A DNA stretch of 21,499 nucleotides from DASRZM01 sp035686365 (lineage in GTDB: Bacteria; Pseudomonadota; Gammaproteobacteria; Xanthomonadales; Xanthomonadaceae): positions 1-21,499 of the forward strand of contig DASRZM010000005.1 of assembly GCA_035686365.1 (NCBI GenBank), in the 5' to 3' direction. The position numbers and the translations under genes were made by a program. The stretch's first letter is position 1. Every line of letters starts with the position of its first letter. Below, piece after piece: positions 13,991 to 21,499 of this stretch. The notes beneath the pieces were generated by a model that saw only the letters and a program-made list of their open reading frames with translations, was not told the origin of the DNA and did no database searches.

Positions 13991-15520
13991 ATGACGGTGC
14001 GTGGCAAGGCTGGCCGTCGCGAGGCCATGTCGCGCGTGGACACCGCCTGGCTGCGCATGGAGCGGCCGACCAATCCGATGATGATCACCGGCGTGCTGAT
14101 GTTCGCCGAGCCGCTCGGGCTCGATGCACTGCGCCGGATCATTGCCCAACGCTTCCTGGCCTACCCGCGATTCCGGCACAAGGCCGTGGAACTGCCGACC
14201 GGCGCATACTGGGAGGAGGACGCCGACTTCGAGCTGGACTGGCACGTGCGCCTGGTGGCGCTGCCGGGCCGGGCCGGACACCGTGAGCTCGAACGCATGG
14301 CCGGGCAGCTGGCTTCGACCCAGCTCGACAAGGCGCGCCCGCTTTGGCAGTTCCATCTGGTGGAGCGCTACGAGGGCGGTTCGGCGCTGATCGCGCGCAT
14401 CCACCACTGCTATGCCGACGGCATCGCACTGGTGCAGGTGCTGCTGTCGCTGACCGACACCACGGCCGACGCCCGCCCCGGCACCGACCTGGCGCGCAGC
14501 TGGCTGCGCAAGGACGGCGCCCGCGTACCGGACCGCTTCCTGGGCCAGTCCCAGCTCGAGGGCGCCCTGAAGCTCGGCAACAAGGCGCTGGAAAAGGGCA
14601 TGGAGCTGTACCGGGATCCGTCGCTGGCCGCGATGCTTGCGCGCGAGGGCGGTGAGATCGCGCGCGAGCTGGCCCATGCCCTGGGGTTGCCGGACGACCC
14701 GGTCACGCGCCTGAAGGGTCCGCTGGGCACCAACAAGCGCGTGGCCTGGGCCGATCCGCTGCCGCTCTCGGAGGTCAAGACGCTGGGCCGTGCGCTGTGC
14801 TGTACCGTCAACGACGTGCTGCTGGCCGCGGCCGCCGGGGCGCTGCGCGCCCACCTGATCGAGCAGGGCGACGAGGTCGACGGCCTGACCGTGCGGGCCA
14901 CGGTGCCGGTGAATCTGCGCCCGCTCGAGCACGCCAGGAAGCTGGGCAACCACTTCGGCCTGGTGTTCCTGGACCTGCCGATCGGCGAGGCCAACCCGCT
15001 GCGGCGCCTGGAGCGCGTGGCCCAGTCCATGCGCGAGCTCAAGCAGTCGCGGCAGGCGATCGTCGCCTTCGGGCTGCTGGCGGCCCTGGGCATGGCGCCG
15101 GCCGCCCTGCAGCGGCTGGCGCTGGAGCTGTTCAGCCGCAAGGCCACCACGGTGGCGACCAACGTTCCGGGGCCGCAGATGCCGCTGTACATGGGCGGCA
15201 GCCGCCTGTGCGAGCTGATGTTCTGGGTGCCGCAGACCGGCTCGATCGGACTGGGCCTGAGCATCCTGAGCTACGACGGGCGGGTCCATTTCGGCATGAT
15301 CTCCGATGCCCGGCGGGTGCCGGACCCGCGCTCGGTGACCCGCCGCTTCCGCGCCGAGCTCGACAAGCTGATCTACATCGCGCTGATGGAGGACTGGGAG
15401 GCGCCGATCGAGGCCGCCGACGCCGCCGCCACGCTGCACCGCTACGTGCTGTCGGCGCCCGCGAGCAGCGAGCGCGCGGCCTCGAGCACGCGCCGGCGCC
15501 GCACCAGCAGATCCAGGTAG
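13991..15520 (+). CDS. Wax ester synthase / diacylglycerol acyltransferase family protein (WS/DGAT)
   Basis: 509 residues. The family joins acyl-CoA to fatty alcohols or diacylglycerol to make wax esters or triacylglycerol at the membrane. The catalytic HHxxxDG motif is intact: His138, His139, Asp143, Gly144 in ARIHHCYADGIAL. Other family marks are VDTAWLRMERPTNPMMITG, the PLW motif in KARPLWQFHLVERYEGG, the ND motif in CTVNDVLLAAAAGALRAHL, and TNVPGPQMPLYMGG. A second ATG at 14027 (MSRVDTAWLRM) fits family starts better than 13991, and either may be used. The last 26 residues, rich in Arg and Ser, are encoded opposite the hflD 3' end. The product could serve storage lipid formation or lipid remodelling. 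Confidence 0.92.
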   Translation: MTVRGKAGRREAMSRVDTAWLRMERPTNPMMITGVLMFAEPLGLDALRRIIAQRFLAYPRFRHKAVELPTGAYWEEDADFELDWHVRLVALPGRAGHRELERMAGQLASTQLDKARPLWQFHLVERYEGGSALIARIHHCYADGIALVQVLLSLTDTTADARPGTDLARSWLRKDGARVPDRFLGQSQLEGALKLGNKALEKGMELYRDPSLAAMLAREGGEIARELAHALGLPDDPVTRLKGPLGTNKRVAWADPLPLSEVKTLGRALCCTVNDVLLAAAAGALRAHLIEQGDEVDGLTVRATVPVNLRPLEHARKLGNHFGLVFLDLPIGEANPLRRLERVAQSMRELKQSRQAIVAFGLLAALGMAPAALQRLALELFSRKATTVATNVPGPQMPLYMGGSRLCELMFWVPQTGSIGLGLSILSYDGRVHFGMISDARRVPDPRSVTRRFRAELDKLIYIALMEDWEAPIEAADAAATLHRYVLSAPASSERAASSTRRRRTSRSR

Positions 15521-16056
15521 CTGCCGCCCAGCTGCCGCCACAGCACCGCCGAGCGCACCGAGGCCAGCAACATGGCCCGGATCTCGGCGACCACGTCGCT
15601 TTGCGCCAGGTACTGCGGATTGCCCTGCACCAGCACGCGCGGCCGCAGCTGGCTCACGGTGGCCGCATACAACTCGCCCAGCCGCGCCAGCACGGTCGGG
15701 TGCACCTCGCCCAGGTGCTCGCGCTGGCGACGTGCGGACTCGATCCCGGAGGAGATCGCCGCCAGCATGTCGGGCCGCCGCGCCAGCTTGCGCTCCACGT
15801 GCAGCACGGTGGCGGCGATGCGGGTGACCACCGGATCCCGGGCGCTGCCGTCCAGGTGTGCGACCAGCGCGCGCAGCATCGGCTCGATCCGGCCCGGGTC
15901 GCCATAGACCGCGACCGGCGACTCGGCATCGATGCGGAACACGCTGTCGATGGCCGTTTGCAGGGCCTGGCCGTCAGCGCTGCCGGTAGCGGCGATCTGG
16001 TTGACCAGGCGTGCGGCCTGCAGCACGCCGGCCAGCGCAATGGTGCGCTGTTTCAT
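15442..16056 (-). CDS. hflD: HflD family protein
   Basis: 204 residues, close to E. coli HflD (213). HflD is a peripheral membrane protein known from phage lambda lysogenisation, where it affects CII stability. Its housekeeping role is unclear. MKQRTIALAGVLQAARLVNQ and QSDVVAEIRAMLLASVRSAVLW are recognisable. The ATG overlaps the mnmA TGA as ATGA. In E. coli purB follows, but here hflD ends the operon and its last 79 bases overlap the WS/DGAT gene tail to tail. Confidence 0.93.
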   Translation of the reverse strand: MKQRTIALAGVLQAARLVNQIAATGSADGQALQTAIDSVFRIDAESPVAVYGDPGRIEPMLRALVAHLDGSARDPVVTRIAATVLHVERKLARRPDMLAAISSGIESARRQREHLGEVHPTVLARLGELYAATVSQLRPRVLVQGNPQYLAQSDVVAEIRAMLLASVRSAVLWRQLGGSYLDLLVRRRRVLEAARSLLAGADST

Positions 16057-17171
16057 GCCGCCTGCTCCGAGAGTGCGCCCAGCGGCGCGTCGGTGGCGGC
16101 GATCACGGCCCCGCCCAGGCACTCCTCGCCCGCGTACAGCACCACCGACTGGCCGGGCGTGACGGCGCGCTGGCTGCGCTCGAAGGCCACCTCGAGCGTA
16201 CCCTCGTGCTGGACTTGCACGTGGCACGGCTCGTCAGCCTGCCGGTAGCGCGTCCTGGCGGTGGCCGCGAAGGCCGGCGCCGGCGGTGTCCCCGCGATCC
16301 AGCTGGCCGGTTCGCTGCGCAGGCGCCGGGACAGCAGGTAGGGCGAGTCGCTGCCCTGGTCGACGATGAGCACGTTGGCGGCCACGTCCTTGGCCACCAC
16401 GTACCACGGTGCCGGCGCACGCCCGCGCACCCCGCCCACATGCAGGCCCTCTCGCTGGCCCAGCGTATGGAAGAACACGCCGGCATGCTCGCCCAGCACG
16501 CTGCCGTCGACGCTGCGGATCTCGCCCGGGCGCGCCGGCAGGTAGCGGCCCAGGAAGTCGCGGAAGTCGCGCTCGCCGATGAAGCAGATGCCGGTCGAGT
16601 CCTTCTTGTCATGCGTGGGCAGGCCCTGTTCGCGCGCCATCGCCCGCACCTCGGGCTTGGTCAGCCCGCCGATCGGGAACAGCGTCGCCGCCAGTTGCTG
16701 CTGGCCCAGCGTATGCAGGAAATAGCTCTGGTCCTTGTTGCGATCGAGCGCGCGCAGCAGGCGCCAGCGGCCGTCCACGTGCTCGATGCGTGCGTAGTGG
16801 CCGGTGGCGATCTGCCCGGCGCCGAGCTCACGCGCGCGCTCCAGGAAGCTCTTGAACTTGATCTCGCGGTTGCACAGCACGTCCGGGTTGGGGGTACGCC
16901 CGGCGCGGTATTCGGCCAGGAAATGGGCGAACACACCCTGGCGGTACTCCTGGGCGAAGTTGCTGGCGTGGAAGGGGATGCCCAGGCGACCACATACCGC
17001 AACGGCGTCGCGGCGGTCCTGCTCGGCCGAGCAGCCGTCCTCGTCGGGCCCTTCCTCCCAGTTGCGCATGAACAGGCCGGCCACCTCGCGCCCGGCCCGC
17101 ACCAGCTGCAGCGCCGCCACCGAGGAATCCACGCCGCCGGACATGCCGACGATGACCGGACCGGCGCTCAC
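16053..17171 (-). CDS. mnmA: tRNA-specific 2-thiouridylase MnmA
   Basis: 372 residues from a GTG start (E. coli 368). It thiolates U34 of tRNA-Lys, -Glu and -Gln using ATP and persulfide sulfur. The PP-loop GMSGGVDSSV lies at 9-18. The catalytic cysteines are Cys100 in NPDVLCNREIKF and Cys196 in DSTGICFIGERDF. TGHYARI, DRNKDQSYFLHTLG and the C-terminal VTPGQSVVLYAGEECLGG complete the family pattern. The GTG (17171-17169) overlaps the nudJ TGA as GTGA, supporting this start over the longer open frame. It sits in the conserved nudJ-mnmA-hflD operon. Confidence 0.97.
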   Translation of the reverse strand: MSAGPVIVGMSGGVDSSVAALQLVRAGREVAGLFMRNWEEGPDEDGCSAEQDRRDAVAVCGRLGIPFHASNFAQEYRQGVFAHFLAEYRAGRTPNPDVLCNREIKFKSFLERARELGAGQIATGHYARIEHVDGRWRLLRALDRNKDQSYFLHTLGQQQLAATLFPIGGLTKPEVRAMAREQGLPTHDKKDSTGICFIGERDFRDFLGRYLPARPGEIRSVDGSVLGEHAGVFFHTLGQREGLHVGGVRGRAPAPWYVVAKDVAANVLIVDQGSDSPYLLSRRLRSEPASWIAGTPPAPAFAATARTRYRQADEPCHVQVQHEGTLEVAFERSQRAVTPGQSVVLYAGEECLGGAVIAATDAPLGALSEQAA

Positions 17172-17641
17172 GGGATTTCGCGGACCGCCGACAGCGGCAG
17201 CCGGCGCCCGGCCAGGAAATCGTCGATGACGGCCAGTACCAGCGGGCTGCGAAGCCGCCCGCCCGCTTCCCGAAGCTCCGAGGGCGTCATCCACAGCGCG
17301 CGCACGATGCCCTCGTCCAGAGGCTGGTCCGGCTCGTGCCGGTCGGCCCGGGCGGCGAACGCGAAACGCAGGAAGTGGCACCCGTCCTCGGGGTTGCGCC
17401 ACAGGTAGGCGCCGACGAAGTCGGTCGGGGTCACGTGCCAACCGGTCTCCTCGAAGGTCTCGCGCCGGGCCGCGGCGACGAGCGATTCGCCGTCCTCCAG
17501 GTGGCCGGCGGGCTGGTTCAGCACCAGGCGGCCGCGAACCTGCTCCTCCACGATCAGCATGCAGCCCGAGCGCAGCACGATCGTGGCGACGGTCACGTCG
17601 GGGCGGAATTCGCCGTCGGTCGGCGCGGAAAGCTCGTTCAT
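17168..17641 (-). CDS. nudJ: Nudix hydrolase, NudJ (YmfB) type
   Basis: 157 residues. The Nudix box is complete: Gly46, Glu52, Arg60, Glu61, Glu64, Glu65 in GHLEDGESLV...RRETFEETGW. E. coli NudJ hydrolyses thiamine and nucleotide pyrophosphates. Its place immediately before mnmA, overlapping as GTGA, matches the E. coli order, so the NudJ assignment is good. The start ATG at 17641 has no clear ribosome site. TAACAT (17680-17675, minus) could be its -10 box. Confidence 0.92.
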   Translation of the reverse strand: MNELSAPTDGEFRPDVTVATIVLRSGCMLIVEEQVRGRLVLNQPAGHLEDGESLVAAARRETFEETGWHVTPTDFVGAYLWRNPEDGCHFLRFAFAARADRHEPDQPLDEGIVRALWMTPSELREAGGRLRSPLVLAVIDDFLAGRRLPLSAVREIP

Positions 17642-17726
17642 CGAAGGGCCGGGAATCGCGTGATCGCGCAGCGGATGTTACACGAGCGCCCCGGCTCACG
17701 ATCCGTGCAGCACGGCGCGCATGGAG

Positions 17727-17757
17727 TTGTCAGTGTCCGCGGCACGGGTCCTATACT
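17727..17757 (+). promoter_or_regulatory. Probable clpS(-clpA) promoter
   Basis: TTGTCA (17727-17732), 19 bases, TATACT (17752-17757). Both boxes are good and the spacing slightly long. It would give a leader of about 70 bases before clpS. Confidence 0.55.
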
Positions 17758-17832
17758 TGGTCCGAGCGCGTAGGTCCCGCCGGCGGCGCATGGACGCGCG
17801 TGCCGGGCGCCTGAAGCGGTATTTCAGAGGCC

Positions 17833-18159
17833 ATGGCAGACAAACCGAAAAAACAGCGCGAGCACGAGCCAGGCGTCGTCGTCGCCCCCGCGCGGCCGGA
17901 AACGGCGCGGCCGCCGCTGTACCGGGTGGTCCTGCTCAACGACGACTACACGCCGATGGACTTCGTGGTCGAGGTCCTGCAGATCTTCTTCGGCATGAAC
18001 CGCGAAAAGGCCACCCAGGTGATGCTGCACGTCCATACCCGGGGCAAGGGGGTCTGCGGCGTGTTCACCCGCGAGGTCGCCGAGTCCAAGGTCTCGCAGG
18101 TGAACGAATTCTCGAACGCACACCAGCACCCCCTGTTGTGCACGATGGAAAAGGCGTAG
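17833..18159 (+). CDS. clpS: ClpS, ClpA adaptor for N-end rule substrates
   Basis: 108 residues, normal length. ClpS binds bulky N-terminal residues and delivers such proteins to ClpAP. The disordered lysine-rich N-terminus is followed by YRVVLLNDDYTPMDFVVEVL. By analogy with E. coli Asn34, Asp35 and His66, the N-degron pocket residues are Asn36, Asp37 and His68, all present. GKGVCGVFTREVAESK and HQHPLLCTMEKA close the domain. It diverges from nudJ and precedes clpA by 88 bases. Confidence 0.98.
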   Translation: MADKPKKQREHEPGVVVAPARPETARPPLYRVVLLNDDYTPMDFVVEVLQIFFGMNREKATQVMLHVHTRGKGVCGVFTREVAESKVSQVNEFSNAHQHPLLCTMEKA

Positions 18160-18247
18160 CTTGACCCCATATCGGACCGCAACTGGCCCGTTGCTGGGAT
18201 CGGATCCATCGTGGACCGCGGCGTCGGGTTGACAGGGGACGAGGCCC

Positions 18248-20524
<2,277 letters not shown>

Positions 20525-20537
20525 GCGGCACGGCTGC

Positions 20538-20553
20538 CCACGCCTCGGCGTGG
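20538..20553 (+). terminator. Weak terminator-like hairpin after clpA
   Basis: CCACGCC (20538-20544), loop TC, GGCGTGG (20547-20553). No T-run follows, so termination is uncertain. Confidence 0.35.
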
Positions 20554-20615
20554 ACGCCATCGAGACTGCGGCTCGCGTAGCATTGGACCCGGTCGCGCTT
20601 GGCGCCGGAGGGTTC

Positions 20616-21499
20616 GTGCCCGCATCGATCGTTCACACCCTGCTCCTGCTGGCAGCGCTGTCGGCGGCATCGTGCTGCGCCGCGCCGGTCGGCGCGGCTT
20701 CGCCCGGAGCCTTGCCGGCACAGGCGGCCGCACCGGCGCAGCTGCTCCTGGCCCCGGACCGGAGCGCGCTGCAGGGGCTGGGGCTGCGACTGGACGACGA
20801 CGGTGGCGGAGCGCTGCTGCGGCTCGCGCTGCAGCCCGAGCCCGGCTTCGCGGTCGAACTGGCCGACGGCGCGCCCACCCGCATACTGGACGGCGGTTTC
20901 GCGGTCCCGGGGCTGGCGCTGCGCCGGCACGACGGTGTACGTGGCCCGGCGTTGCGGCTGGTGCCCGCACCGGGCAGGTCGCTGGACCTGGACCTGGTCG
21001 ACGGGGTCGGCGCCGTGTGGCTGCGGGTACGATTTGCGATGCGCTCGCCCGAGCCCGCCGACGGACTGCGGCTGATCACGGCCGACCTGCGCGGCGGCCC
21101 GGCACTGGCGGCCTTCACGGGCCGCGATGCCGAAGGACTGCTGCTGGGGAATGTCGAACTGCGCGCGACCCTGTCACTGCCGCCGGCGACCGGGGCCTTC
21201 GCCAAGAGCTGCGCGGCACCGAACTGGCCGACCGATCCGGGCACGGTGACCGATGTGCACCTGCTCAACATCGATACCGTCGATGTGCTGCGCTGCCGCG
21301 CGCCCGGCGAGCCCGGCTGCAGTACCTCGTATGGCTGCGACGGCCCCGGCGGTCTGGACGGCGAGGTCGTGGTCGTGCCGTCGGCGACGCTGCGCAATTC
21401 CGACGCGGCCAATGCCGCCGACGTGCCCTGGTACCGCAAGTTCTCCGGCTACTTTCCGCCCTATGCGCTGCCCGAAGGCAACGACCAGCACCCCTACCT
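20616..21499 (+). CDS. Exported protein of unknown function, 3' end beyond window
   Basis: 294 codons are visible with no stop. The start is taken as GTG at 20616, with GGAG at 20607-20610 as ribosome site. An in-frame TTG at 20583 is a weaker alternative. The N-terminus MPASIVHTLLLLAALSAASC is a signal peptide. Cys20-Cys21 could be a loose lipobox or may be passed over for cleavage near VGAA. An Ala/Leu/Asp-rich beta-looking region follows, then a cysteine cluster (SCAAPNWPTDPG, LRCRAPGEPGC, YGCDGPGG) and WYRKFSGYFPPYALPEGNDQ. The WYRKFSG...NDQHPYL end reminds me of exported proteins of unknown role in Lysobacterales and planctomycetes, but I cannot name the family. Confidence 0.72.
   Translation, partial: MPASIVHTLLLLAALSAASCCAAPVGAASPGALPAQAAAPAQLLLAPDRSALQGLGLRLDDDGGGALLRLALQPEPGFAVELADGAPTRILDGGFAVPGLALRRHDGVRGPALRLVPAPGRSLDLDLVDGVGAVWLRVRFAMRSPEPADGLRLITADLRGGPALAAFTGRDAEGLLLGNVELRATLSLPPATGAFAKSCAAPNWPTDPGTVTDVHLLNIDTVDVLRCRAPGEPGCSTSYGCDGPGGLDGEVVVVPSATLRNSDAANAADVPWYRKFSGYFPPYALPEGNDQHPY

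Noticed and set aside
12934..15520. Idea that the YiiG-like and WS/DGAT genes form a new lipid-export system
   Set aside because: They are separated by 97 bases with no shared motif or established link. Adjacency alone is not evidence.
13739..15541. 600-residue minus-strand frame opposite the YiiG-like and WS/DGAT genes
   Set aside because: It crosses two real genes and the gap between them, and has low-complexity antisense composition.
16053..17699. 548-residue single protein fusing a Nudix-region frame with MnmA
   Set aside because: The upstream part is an out-of-frame reading of nudJ. The GTG at 17171 with GTGA overlap gives a normal-length MnmA.

Overview
The window looks like a chromosomal core region of a high-GC gammaproteobacterium, most likely order Lysobacterales (Xanthomonadales). 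Three things support this: the rpsF-rpsR-rplI-dnaB-alr order, the nudJ-mnmA-hflD order, and proteins such as DnaB, AsnS, MnmA, ClpS and ClpA that read as gammaproteobacterial homologues. Non-coding gaps carry REP-like palindromes and other inverted repeats. I saw no transposase, integrase, tRNA, rRNA or CRISPR array. The genus cannot be fixed from sequence alone.

Left part (1-5467, all minus strand). The transcription order is asnS, a 97-residue unknown protein, a PaiB-like FMN-binding protein and an SDR protein whose active site is altered. A 408-base repeat-filled gap follows, then an ALDH8A1/aminomuconate-semialdehyde type aldehyde dehydrogenase and a beta-carbonic anhydrase cut by the window edge. 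Genes abut or overlap by 1-4 bases at several junctions, which suggests translational coupling. The SDR and ALDH could belong to an aromatic or tryptophan-kynurenine catabolic set, but the rest of such a pathway is not in view.

Middle part (5468-10786). An A-type Fe-S carrier gene (IscA/ErpA-like), apparently leaderless, diverges from asnS. Then comes a 659-base non-coding stretch with three REP elements, a 23-base tandem repeat and a 110-base hairpin. The rpsF-rpsR-rplI ribosomal protein genes, dnaB and alr follow. S6 carries an unusual Ser-Asp repeat tail. Two DnaA-box-like sites lie just upstream of dnaB.

Right part (10787-21499). A secreted thioredoxin/DUF255 protein (minus) diverges from a YiiG-like exported protein. 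A wax ester synthase/diacylglycerol acyltransferase-like gene then converges on hflD, with a 79-base tail overlap. The nudJ-mnmA-hflD operon (minus) diverges from clpS-clpA (plus). The window ends inside an unrecognised exported protein.

The strongest new signal is a pair of 160-base intergenic elements (5591-5750 and 10787-10946) in opposite orientations. They align without gaps at roughly 70% identity by hand, and their hairpin stems show compensatory changes, so the folded form appears to be selected. I did not find a convincing new multi-gene system such as a defence island or biosynthetic cluster.
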